A model generated the notes under the pieces. It had not been told where the DNA came from. It was given only the letters and a program-made list of their open reading frames with translations, and did no database searches. From an uncultured Ruegeria sp. (lineage in GTDB: Bacteria; Pseudomonadota; Alphaproteobacteria; Rhodobacterales; Rhodobacteraceae): DNA of 64,000 nt. The DNA lies in NCBI RefSeq assembly GCF_947504215.1, contig NZ_CANNGO010000003.1, forward strand, positions 1 through 64,000. Reading direction: 5' to 3'. The translations under genes and the position numbers were made by a program. Below, one piece after another: positions 16,748 through 24,928 of the stretch; the stretch's first letter is position 1; every line of letters begins with the position of its first letter.

Positions 16748-17158
16748 ATGCACCCGACCATCGAACGACTGCAAGAGGTTGTTGCCAAAGGCGACGAATC
16801 GCTGATTTCAGAGCTTCTGGCCGAAGATGTCCGGTTCATGCCGCCAACATATTACAGCACTTGGACAGGCCGCGCACCAGTCGCGGCCGTGTTGGGCCAT
16901 GTTGGACAGGTCTTCTCGGACTTCAGCTATCGCCGTATTATGGGTCAGGGGAAAGACTGGGCACTGGAGTTTCAGTGCAAGGTCGGCGATCTGGATGCCG
17001 TTGGTGCAGACCTGATCACGTTGAACGACGACGGCCTTGTGCAGACCTTTGAGGTTGTCATGCGACCCTACAAAACCATCGGTGCATTGCGCGAAGCGAT
17101 GATGGCGCGTGTGATGACCGATGTCCGGTTTCTGGAATTCAAAAACGCCCTGAGCTGA
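16748..17158 (+). CDS. SnoaL/NTF2-like small protein
   Basis: 136 residues with the cone-shaped SnoaL-like pattern: helical MHPTIERLQEVV, then alternating strands such as WALEFQCKVGDL and FEVVMRPYK. AAAGGAGAGG precedes the ATG. It ends two bases before the SGNH hydrolase gene, so the two are co-translated. Function unknown; the family includes isomerases, hydratases and ligand carriers. Confidence 0.85.
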   Translation: MHPTIERLQEVVAKGDESLISELLAEDVRFMPPTYYSTWTGRAPVAAVLGHVGQVFSDFSYRRIMGQGKDWALEFQCKVGDLDAVGADLITLNDDGLVQTFEVVMRPYKTIGALREAMMARVMTDVRFLEFKNALS

Positions 17159-17160
17159 TC

Positions 17161-17871
17161 ATGCCCGCTCGAATTGATACCGATCAGATTCTGCGCTGGC
17201 CACTATTGCCCGTGCTTGCCGCGCAAGGCCTGTCCGTGCGGCGCAAGGCACAGTTGCTGCCAGAACCAAAAGGCCCAAGGGAAGGGCGCGCAGGTCGTGG
17301 ACCTCGCCTGCGTTTGTTGATCGCAGGCGACAGTTCGGCAGCTGGGGTTGGCGCGGGGACGCAGGCGCAGGCCCTGTCGGGGCATTTGGTGGGAAAACTC
17401 GCCAAACACCATTCAGTCGAATGGCGCCTCGAGGCCACGACGGGCCATACGACCGAGGACGCGATCAACCGCCTGCAATCACTTCAGGGCCGGTTCGATG
17501 TCGTGGTGACTGCGCTTGGCGTGAACGATGTAACCCGCGCCGTGACACGCAAGCAGTTTGTCGAACGGCAAACCCGGCTTGTAGATGTCCTGACAGGTAC
17601 CTTCGGCGCACGTCGGGTTGTCGTGACAGCCGTACCGCAGATGGGTCGGTTCCCCGCCTTACCGCAGCCGTTGGCTTGGGTTCTCGGGCGTCAGGCTGCG
17701 CGGTTGGATCACGGGCTGCGGCAGGTCGCCGACGCCTGCCCCCAAGTTCGGCACCTGACGCTGGACCTGCCGGATGACCCGGCACTGGCGGCTCCCGACG
17801 GGTATCACCCTAGTCCAAAAACGTATGCGCTCTGGGCTGAAGAGGCGGCGCGCCTACTGCTTCAGGTCTGA
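17161..17871 (+). CDS. SGNH/GDSL-type hydrolase
   Basis: 236 residues. LLIAGDSSAAGVG carries the block I Ser, GVNDV is block III, and DGYHPSPKTYALWAE has the catalytic Asp-x-x-His of block V. No signal peptide is apparent, so a cytoplasmic esterase or acyl hydrolase is expected. It follows the SnoaL-like gene by two bases and its end overlaps the convergent rarD by ten bases. Confidence 0.9.
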   Translation: MPARIDTDQILRWPLLPVLAAQGLSVRRKAQLLPEPKGPREGRAGRGPRLRLLIAGDSSAAGVGAGTQAQALSGHLVGKLAKHHSVEWRLEATTGHTTEDAINRLQSLQGRFDVVVTALGVNDVTRAVTRKQFVERQTRLVDVLTGTFGARRVVVTAVPQMGRFPALPQPLAWVLGRQAARLDHGLRQVADACPQVRHLTLDLPDDPALAAPDGYHPSPKTYALWAEEAARLLLQV

Positions 17872-18767
17872 GCTCGGGCTTGCCGGATCATCGGGATTGA
17901 GTAGACCACGAGGGCCGACCAGATTAACGGGAATGCAATCATGCGACCCCGGTCAATTTGTTCGCCGAAAACAGCGACTGCTGTAACAAAAATCATGGTC
18001 GGGGCGATGTATTGAAGAATGCCCATTGTGGACAGGCGCACTAGCTTTGCCCCATTAGCATAAACCAACAACGGAACCGCGGTCACGATACCGGCACCTG
18101 CCAGTAGCATCGTGTCTGTCGCAACCGATCCGAAATGGCCAGTGCCTTGCGCGCCTAACCATGTCACATAAGCCAATGCCGGGATCAGAAGGATCAAAAC
18201 TTCCAACAAAAAACCCTGATTGGGACCAATGGGAAGCGAGCGTTTGAAAAACGCATAGAACCCCCAGCTAAACATCAGACCAAGCGCGGCCCAGGGCAAC
18301 CGCCCGGCCTCAAGCACCAGCACCAGAACGCCAAGCGCCGCTAAGCCAACTGCCACCAATTGTGTGCGATTTAGTGGCTCGCGCAGCAGGATCGCACCCA
18401 GCGCGATGCTGAACAGCGGGTTGATATAGTATCCTAGTGCTGCGTCCAGCGCGTGCCCTGACGTGATTGCCCAGACATAAATCGCCCAATTCACAGATAT
18501 CAACATTGCCGTCAAAGCGGCCATGCCGAGCATGCCCGGGTTCCTGATAGCAGCTTTGATATCCCGTGTACGGCCAAGGGCGACCAACAGCAATCCTGCG
18601 ATAGGAACCGACCAGATGATGCGATGGGCCACGACCTCAACCGGTCCGATATGTTCCATCGCTTTCATATAGATTGGCAGAAAACCCCACAGCACATAAG
18701 CGGTTACAGCCAAGACCAAGCCCTTTGGCGTGTCCTCGTTCTGAGGCTGTTTCGGCAAGTTGGCCAT
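17862..18767 (-). CDS. rarD: RarD-type EamA transporter
   Basis: 301 residues with ten predicted helices. The RarD subgroup is recognised by VTAYVLWGFLPIYMKAMEH near the N-terminus, INWAIYVWAITSGHALDAAL-like segments (here VNWAIYVWAI) and LGYYINPLFSIALGA. GGAGACC lies five bases before the ATG. Inner-membrane exporter of unknown substrate. It is the last gene of this minus-strand stretch and separated by 169 bases from the FAD/GcvT gene. Confidence 0.9.
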   Translation of the reverse strand: MANLPKQPQNEDTPKGLVLAVTAYVLWGFLPIYMKAMEHIGPVEVVAHRIIWSVPIAGLLLVALGRTRDIKAAIRNPGMLGMAALTAMLISVNWAIYVWAITSGHALDAALGYYINPLFSIALGAILLREPLNRTQLVAVGLAALGVLVLVLEAGRLPWAALGLMFSWGFYAFFKRSLPIGPNQGFLLEVLILLIPALAYVTWLGAQGTGHFGSVATDTMLLAGAGIVTAVPLLVYANGAKLVRLSTMGILQYIAPTMIFVTAVAVFGEQIDRGRMIAFPLIWSALVVYSIPMIRQARAQT

Positions 18768-18894
18768 TGTGGGTCTCCGGTTGATACCAAAGACCTTTAC
18801 GGCAGATCAGCGCCTGTTGGGAACTGTGAAATCCGTGAAGTCGGACATCAAGAAATGTGATGGGTCCTTGGCAGACTAGCGCATCCAGAGGAAT

Positions 18895-18914
18895 CGAGGC
18901 GCATACACGCCTCG
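18895..18914 (-). terminator. Hairpin after the first FAD/GcvT dehydrogenase gene
   Basis: CGAGGCG (18895-18901), six-base loop, CGCCTCG (18908-18914): a perfect 7-bp stem 22 bases after the stop at 18937. No T tract, so it may need Rho. Confidence 0.45.
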
Positions 18915-18936
18915 ACCAGTTCGTCATTGCGTTTTG

Positions 18937-21390
18937 TTAGACCTTCACGCGTTCTGATTTCGGATCATACATCGGCTTCAGCGACGCTTCGGCTTTGACC
19001 TTTACGCCGCAGACATCGATCTCGTAGGTCGACGCCAACACATCAGCAGGTTTCTCACCTGCGCAAGGCACATAGCCAAGGCCAATCGCGCCACCCAGAG
19101 TATGGCCGTAGTTGCCCGAGCTGAGATAACCCACATATTCGCCATCCCGCACAATGGGTTCGTTATGGAACAACAGCGGCTCGGCGTCGGTCAGCTTGAA
19201 CTGCACCAAACGGTTCTTGGGCCCGCTTTCCTTGCGCGCAATCACGGCCTCACGCCCGATGAAGTCACTGCCCTTATCGACTTTGACTGCAAAACCAAGC
19301 CCGGCATCGACCACGTGATCCTCGCACGTAATGTCATGGCCAAAATGGCGGAAGCCCTTTTCGATCCTGCAACTGTCCATCATATGCATCCCGCACAGCT
19401 TCAGCCCCAAGTCCTGGCCTGCCTCGTGAAGCGTTTCAAAAACATGACCTGCCATGTCGGAAGACACGTAGATTTCCCAACCAAGCTCGCCCACATAGGT
19501 AACGCGATGCACGCGGGCCAAACCCATGCCGATCTCGATCTCTTGTGCTGTGCCAAAGGGGTTTGTGATATTCGAGAAATCAGCGGGCGAGACTGTTTCC
19601 AATAACGCCCGCGCATTGGGGCCCATAACAGCCAGAACGCCTTCGCCTGCCGTTACGTCAGTGATAACGACGTTGAAGCCTCCGGCGTGGCGCATCATCC
19701 AAGTCTGGTCGGCCAATCGGGTCGCCGCTGGAGTGACGACTAAGTAACACGTTTCAGTCAGACGGGTCACGGTCACATCTGCCTCAATCCCTCCTAATCG
19801 ATTGAGGAATTGGGTGTAGACGATCTTGCCGTTGGCCACCGAGTAATCGCCGCCGCCAATGTAGTTCATGAACGCCTCGGCATCCGGTCCTTCGACGCGA
19901 ATTTTGCCGAACGAAGACATGTCATACATGCCCACGTTTTCACGCACCGCACGATGCTCTGCAGCCGAATTCTCGAACCAGTTCTGGCGCTTCCAGCTGT
20001 ATTCATACGCGCGCTCCTGGCCCTCATTGGCGAACCAGTTTGCCCGTTCCCAACCCGCTAGCTCGCCCATTACGGCGCCCTGTTCCATCAACTGGTGATG
20101 GAATGGGGTCCGACGTACACCGCGCGCGGTGGCTTTTTGGCGATACGGATAGTGATCGGCATACAATAGACCCAGCGTTTCCTTCGAGCGTTCGAATAGA
20201 TACTGCTTGTTGCCCTGGAACGGCTGCATTCGACTGACGTCTACATCGCCCAGATCGAAAGGCTTCTCACCGGAATCCATCCACTCAGCCAATGCCATTC
20301 CTGCGCCACCAGCAGATTGGATACCAATAGAATTGAAACCAGCTGCAACCCATACATTGTCCATCTCGGGTGCCAGCCCCAAATGATACGCATCGTCCGG
20401 CGTAAAGGATTCCGGCCCGTTGAAGAAGGTGTGAATACCCGCCTCGGCCAACATCGGCATCCGGTTACACGCCGCTTCGAGGATCGGCTCGAAGTGGTCA
20501 AAATCTTCGGGCAACTGATCGAACTCGAAACTGTCGGGAATGCCTTTCATCGCCCAGGGCTTGGCATTGGGTTCAAACGCACCCAGCAGGATTTTTCCCG
20601 CGTCTTCCTTGTAGTAAGCACATTCATCCGGCACGCGCAGCACCGGCAGCTGCGTCAGCCCATCGATCCCTTCGGTCACGATGTAAAAGTGCTCGCACGC
20701 ATGGAGCGGCACGTTCACCCCGGCCATGCGACCCACTTCGTGGCCCCACATTCCGGCGCAGTTGACGACCATATCACATTCAATGTGGCCCGACGCGCTG
20801 CCATCATCCGCGACCCAATCTACACCCGTGACATTGCGACCATCTTTGACGATGTCGGTGACCTTCACACGTTCTTTGACAATCCCACCCCGCTGCCGCG
20901 CGCCCTTGGCCAAGGCCAGCGCGATATTGGCTGGATCCCCCTGCCCGTCGAGCGGCAGGTAAACCGCGCCTTTCACGTCTTCCAGATTCAAGTGCGGATA
21001 CAACTCGCCAACACGCGCGTTGGAAATTTCTTCGACCTCGACACCAAAAGCCCGGGCCATCGCGGCCTGACGATAGATTTCTTCCTTGCGCTCTTCGGTC
21101 AGGGCAACGGTGATCGATCCGCACCGTTTGAACCCGGTGGCCACGCCCGTTTCTTCCTCTAGCGCGCCATAGAGTTCCTGACTGTATTTCGCCAGTTTGG
21201 TCATGTTCGCAGTCGCCCGCAGCTGGGCGATCAAACCTGCAGCGTGCCAGGTTGTGCCGCTGGTCAGCTGCTTGCGTTCCAGCAGCACAACATCGTTCCA
21301 ACCTTTTTTGGTCAAGTGGTAGGCGACAGAGCATCCGATAACGCCGCCACCGATGATGACCACGCGGGCCTTGTTAGGAAGATCAACCAT
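18937..21390 (-). CDS. FAD-dependent dehydrogenase with GcvT-like folate domain (dimethylglycine/sarcosine dehydrogenase family), copy 1
   Basis: 817 residues. N-terminal Rossmann motif GGGVIGCSVAYHL, then SGTTWHAAG, where the His is the covalent FAD site in dimethylglycine and sarcosine dehydrogenases. The FAD oxidase domain runs to about 390, an FAO-type linker follows, and the aminomethyltransferase (GcvT) fold occupies about 430-817 (GELGWEIYV, RIEKGFRHFGHD). Family members oxidise an N-methyl group and pass the carbon to tetrahydrofolate as 5,10-methylene-THF. It lies 89 bases behind the GlxA-type regulator gene and is preceded by GGAG. Substrate is inferred from the neighbours, see findings. 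Confidence 0.9.
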   Translation of the reverse strand: MVDLPNKARVVIIGGGVIGCSVAYHLTKKGWNDVVLLERKQLTSGTTWHAAGLIAQLRATANMTKLAKYSQELYGALEEETGVATGFKRCGSITVALTEERKEEIYRQAAMARAFGVEVEEISNARVGELYPHLNLEDVKGAVYLPLDGQGDPANIALALAKGARQRGGIVKERVKVTDIVKDGRNVTGVDWVADDGSASGHIECDMVVNCAGMWGHEVGRMAGVNVPLHACEHFYIVTEGIDGLTQLPVLRVPDECAYYKEDAGKILLGAFEPNAKPWAMKGIPDSFEFDQLPEDFDHFEPILEAACNRMPMLAEAGIHTFFNGPESFTPDDAYHLGLAPEMDNVWVAAGFNSIGIQSAGGAGMALAEWMDSGEKPFDLGDVDVSRMQPFQGNKQYLFERSKETLGLLYADHYPYRQKATARGVRRTPFHHQLMEQGAVMGELAGWERANWFANEGQERAYEYSWKRQNWFENSAAEHRAVRENVGMYDMSSFGKIRVEGPDAEAFMNYIGGGDYSVANGKIVYTQFLNRLGGIEADVTVTRLTETCYLVVTPAATRLADQTWMMRHAGGFNVVITDVTAGEGVLAVMGPNARALLETVSPADFSNITNPFGTAQEIEIGMGLARVHRVTYVGELGWEIYVSSDMAGHVFETLHEAGQDLGLKLCGMHMMDSCRIEKGFRHFGHDITCEDHVVDAGLGFAVKVDKGSDFIGREAVIARKESGPKNRLVQFKLTDAEPLLFHNEPIVRDGEYVGYLSSGNYGHTLGGAIGLGYVPCAGEKPADVLASTYEIDVCGVKVKAEASLKPMYDPKSERVKV

Positions 21391-21479
21391 TCTGACGACT
21401 CCACTTTGTCAGGTTTCATCCTGAATGACATGAAAGATCGACAGGAAACCCACCAAAAACGTCAGCGCGTCGGCAAAAA

Positions 21480-22463
21480 TCACCTTTGAGACGCTTGTCG
21501 TTTTTCCCGCCGCATCACAAACGGCGTGATGCCAAAAACGCTTTTGTAGACTGACGAGAACCCGTTGGTGAAACCGCAAGCCAACCCAATTTCCCGCACG
21601 CTCATCGTTGTGTTCAACAGTAGGTTATTGGCTTTGGCCAATCGCATTTCTCGGTAGAAGCTATTCGGGGTCGTGCCGAAGAAGGATTTGAATTTGCGTT
21701 CCAGCGATCGGTTCGACAGGTGCAAATCCTTAACGATCTGGTGAATTGGCATCGGATCTTCGATATTCGCCTGCATCAGCTTTATACACTGATCAAGCTT
21801 TGCATCCCCGGTAGCGGTTGTTTTTGCGCCAGAAAACGGCTGCATGGATGAGAAATCGCGGATGTTCTCATGCAGCATGATATCGGCTACCGTCATCTTC
21901 GCAGGTCCCGAGATATGCCGACCTATTACGGCCAAGGCGATGTCCGCCGTCGCGCCCATCCCTGCGCAGGTCACGACGCCACCCTGTTCAGTAGCAATCG
22001 AGAGCTTTGCCTCGAATCCTGCCCCACGTTCGCGAAGAAAAAAGGCATTTTCCCAATGGGTTGCCAGATCGGCAGTGCCTTGTTCGTCAATGTAACGGCT
22101 CGCGGCTTCGGCCAGCAAAAAAACCTGGGCACCACGATAGGTGTAGTCTGAAACGATCCGCCCCAGTGACAGATCTGGCTGATCGGGGTCCGAGTTGCCG
22201 ATAACAAACAGATAATCAGCCTTTGGCTGCGATGGCACGCATTCAGTTGAAACCGTGGCATCGCTGCTGCTGGCCACCGAACCGCCCCGCAGGGACCGGT
22301 ACGCGTATCTGAACGGGGGCGCAGCGCAGACCCGGTTTGCCAGACGCAATACATCCACCAGTGACGCCACTTCCAGCAACACAAAACCCGGTGCGACCAG
22401 AATGTCGAAGCTCCAGGTTTCCTGAGTTTGCTCGGAACCATTGGGGGATGTTTTGGCTGCCAT
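21480..22463 (-). CDS. GlxA-type AraC-family regulator with DJ-1/PfpI domain (GbdR-like)
   Basis: 327 residues. The DJ-1/PfpI sensing domain lies at about 18-185 (FDILVAPGFVLLEVASLVDV) and an AraC double helix-turn-helix at about 215-315 (LHLSNRSLERKFKSFFGTTP, CGFTNGFSSVYKSVFGITP). GbdR, which senses glycine betaine and dimethylglycine, and CdhR, which senses carnitine, have this architecture. GAGGAAGG lies before the ATG. It is 9 bases after the homocysteine methyltransferase gene and just upstream of a FAD/GcvT gene, so it is the likely local activator. Confidence 0.88.
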   Translation of the reverse strand: MAAKTSPNGSEQTQETWSFDILVAPGFVLLEVASLVDVLRLANRVCAAPPFRYAYRSLRGGSVASSSDATVSTECVPSQPKADYLFVIGNSDPDQPDLSLGRIVSDYTYRGAQVFLLAEAASRYIDEQGTADLATHWENAFFLRERGAGFEAKLSIATEQGGVVTCAGMGATADIALAVIGRHISGPAKMTVADIMLHENIRDFSSMQPFSGAKTTATGDAKLDQCIKLMQANIEDPMPIHQIVKDLHLSNRSLERKFKSFFGTTPNSFYREMRLAKANNLLLNTTMSVREIGLACGFTNGFSSVYKSVFGITPFVMRREKRQASQR

Positions 22464-22472
22464 GTGCCTTCC

Positions 22473-23366
22473 TCAGACGATCCGATGCCCGGCTAATCGA
22501 AGCTTTTTGGACAAAACCTCGATATGATCAGGACCAATCTCGCAACACCCGCCGACAATGGTCGCGCCTTGAGCGATCCATGCCATGACATGTTCTGCGT
22601 ATGCGTCCGGGTCAAGGTCCTGTCGCTGATCCAAACTGTCGACAGTTGGCGCATCTTCCAGGAACCCTGAGGAGATATGCGTGAACCCATTGGCATAAGC
22701 ACCAAACGGCAGTCCCATCCCCGCAAGGATCTGCAAGGCAGCCGGAACGGCCTCGGGCCGCGAGCAATTGATCAGCACAGCATCCGGCCGATATCGTTCA
22801 ACAAGCGGCGCGATGTCGCCAAGCGACTCACCGGAACGCAAACGTGTGCCATCCTCATCCATGACCGACAGCGCCAACCAAACTGGTTTTGCGGACGTTG
22901 CAGTGCCTCGCATTGCACCTTCGGCTTCAAGCACTGAAGAAACTGTTTCAATTAGAAACAGATCGACGCCACCCTCCATCAACCCAACCAATTCGGCGAA
23001 TTTTTCGGCGGCGTCCACGGGATCGGGATTCAAGTCTGGGCGATATGACGCCAGCAAAGGCCCAAGAGCACCGGCAATGCGGGCATGTGTATCCGGGCGG
23101 GCTGCCCGAGCCTGCGACACGGCGGTTTCGACCAACACTTCCAGCTGATCCTCCAGCCCTTCACGCACCAGTCTCGAGCGGTGGATCGCATAGGTATTGG
23201 CTGTCGCAATTGTTGCGCCACGACGGAAGTATTCGGCATGGACGGCCTGGACCAACTCGGGATGGTCCATCATGACTTTGGTCGACCACAAAGGCGTCGG
23301 GCTGTCGCCGCTGCACTTGACCAGTTCTTGCCCAACCGAGCCATCCAAAAGAGTAATATCTGCCAT
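22473..23366 (-). CDS. Homocysteine S-methyltransferase family protein (betaine-homocysteine methyltransferase-like)
   Basis: 297 residues. LLDGSVGQELV starts the barrel, INCSRPEAV carries the first zinc Cys and GGCCEIGPDHI the Cys pair, completing the zinc site that activates homocysteine. The family comprises MmuM (S-methylmethionine donor) and betaine-homocysteine methyltransferase. Placement between two FAD/GcvT dehydrogenases and a GbdR-like regulator favours glycine betaine or another methylated osmolyte as donor. Spacing of 9 and 11 bases to neighbours puts it inside one operon. Confidence 0.85.
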   Translation of the reverse strand: MADITLLDGSVGQELVKCSGDSPTPLWSTKVMMDHPELVQAVHAEYFRRGATIATANTYAIHRSRLVREGLEDQLEVLVETAVSQARAARPDTHARIAGALGPLLASYRPDLNPDPVDAAEKFAELVGLMEGGVDLFLIETVSSVLEAEGAMRGTATSAKPVWLALSVMDEDGTRLRSGESLGDIAPLVERYRPDAVLINCSRPEAVPAALQILAGMGLPFGAYANGFTHISSGFLEDAPTVDSLDQRQDLDPDAYAEHVMAWIAQGATIVGGCCEIGPDHIEVLSKKLRLAGHRIV

Positions 23367-23377
23367 CTTACGACTCC

Positions 23378-24433
23378 TCAGGGGATTAGAACCATCTTTC
23401 CCGGCAACGTTTTGGATAGGAAATCCTCTTGCGCCTTGGCAATGTCCTTCAGGGGGTAGGTGCGTGAAATCAATGGCTTGATCCGCCCTTCGTTCATCAA
23501 CTCAACCAAGCGACCAAAAACCTCAGGCGACTGATGAGTGCAGCCGTGAATGGTGATGTCGCGCAGATAGATATCGCGCAGATCGGCCTCGACGATCGGA
23601 CCGCCAATGGCGCCGGAGACGGCATAATGACCGCCCGGCTTCAGTGCGAGGATCAGGCCGGACCAAGCGGCACCACCAACCACATCTATCACGGCATCGA
23701 ACATGTCCTTTGGGATGGAAGCGTCGCGTTCGAAAGTCGAAACAGCACCTTGTGATTTGACCGCATCTGCTTTGGCCGCACCGGTCACACCGCAGACGGA
23801 CGCACCGCGCAAAGCCGCCAGTTGTACCGCCGCCAAGCCAACACCTCCCGACGCGCCAGTGATCAAGACCTTGTGCCCGGCGGTGACGCCAGCCCGTGTC
23901 AACAGGTTCTCGGCCGTCCCGAATGCGCAGGGAATTGCAGCGATTTCCACGTCCGTCAGGGGCGACGCGGACACATCGTAAAGGTCATCTGCCTCAACCA
24001 GACAGTATTGCGCGAACGCCCCGTCGATTTCTGAACCCAGTGCGATAAATCCATGCGGGTTACCGGGCCTTGGGCGTGGCAGGTTGATTGGGCACGTCAC
24101 GCGCTGCCCATGTTCGAATGAACTACCTGTTCCAACGGCCTCGACGATACCGCACAGATCACCGCCCTGAACACGCGGGAACTGCAGGGCCCCGCCCCAA
24201 CCGCCTGCTTCGACCTCTTGATCGACCGCATCCGTGGCGCCAGTCACATCCGACGAATACCAGCCCACCCGCGTATTGATATCTGTATTGTTGACCCCGG
24301 CAGCAGCCACCCGGACAAGCACCTGACCCGGCCCGGGCTGGGGAATGGGTATGTCGTCACGCCATTCCAACGCCTCTGGACCACCATGGCGTGTGAGGTA
24401 GACACCGGACATCGTTGCAGGAGATGCCATCAT
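23378..24433 (-). CDS. Medium-chain dehydrogenase/reductase (zinc-type alcohol dehydrogenase family, probably zinc-free)
   Basis: 351 residues. GroES-like domain with GPGQVLVRVAAAGVNNTD, then the nucleotide-binding ITGASGGVGLAAVQLA, which fits NADPH-dependent quinone reductase or enoyl reductase types. The zinc ligands of classical alcohol dehydrogenase are not evident. The gene starts directly after the cupin stop (two adjacent ATG codons at 24433 and 24430). It adds an enoyl- or carbonyl-reducing step to the cluster that simple betaine demethylation does not need. Confidence 0.85.
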   Translation of the reverse strand: MMASPATMSGVYLTRHGGPEALEWRDDIPIPQPGPGQVLVRVAAAGVNNTDINTRVGWYSSDVTGATDAVDQEVEAGGWGGALQFPRVQGGDLCGIVEAVGTGSSFEHGQRVTCPINLPRPRPGNPHGFIALGSEIDGAFAQYCLVEADDLYDVSASPLTDVEIAAIPCAFGTAENLLTRAGVTAGHKVLITGASGGVGLAAVQLAALRGASVCGVTGAAKADAVKSQGAVSTFERDASIPKDMFDAVIDVVGGAAWSGLILALKPGGHYAVSGAIGGPIVEADLRDIYLRDITIHGCTHQSPEVFGRLVELMNEGRIKPLISRTYPLKDIAKAQEDFLSKTLPGKMVLIP

Positions 24434-24910
24434 TCAGCTCTCGTCATCGGGGTGAGGCGGGATTGGTCCCATTGGCACGATATCGTAACGGGCATTCAAC
24501 TCAGCCATCTTTGCCTCATCGGCGAAATCGGTTTCGCTCATCTTTGCCAGTTCCGCTAGAAAACCGTCAAACCCCGATGGTTGAAAGATCATCAGCATCT
24601 TAGCAGGCGCATTCCCGATCACGCGGCAAGCATGGGCTACCCCCGGCGGGACATGCATCGTGGTTCCTTTGCCACATCGGTGCCAATCCCCGTTAACGTA
24701 GAAGTCCACTTCACCTTCAAGGAAATAGAATGTCTCGGCATGGGTGTCGTGGCGATGAAGGCCAAGCGCAAAGCTGGCCTTCAGATTGTCTTCCATAAGC
24801 GTATAGGCACCATCCGTGTCCTTCCCGGACACTTTGACAAAGGTATGATCGTTTTCCCAGTCATAGTTGGGGCCCTCACCGGGTCCCAAAATGGCGTATC
24901 GTTTGCTCAT
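24434..24910 (-). CDS. Single-domain cupin protein
   Basis: 158 residues. Cupin motif 1 is HRHDTHAETFYFLEGE and motif 2 PPGVAHACRV, with the His/Glu metal ligands present. It could be a small metalloenzyme or a ligand-binding protein; similar size cupins include DMSP lyases and dioxygenases, but I see no specific signature. It lies 18 bases after the second FAD/GcvT gene and abuts the MDR gene, so it belongs to the same transcript. Confidence 0.82.
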   Translation of the reverse strand: MSKRYAILGPGEGPNYDWENDHTFVKVSGKDTDGAYTLMEDNLKASFALGLHRHDTHAETFYFLEGEVDFYVNGDWHRCGKGTTMHVPPGVAHACRVIGNAPAKMLMIFQPSGFDGFLAELAKMSETDFADEAKMAELNARYDIVPMGPIPPHPDDES

Positions 24911-24928
24911 GGCGGCCTCCTTGAGAGT

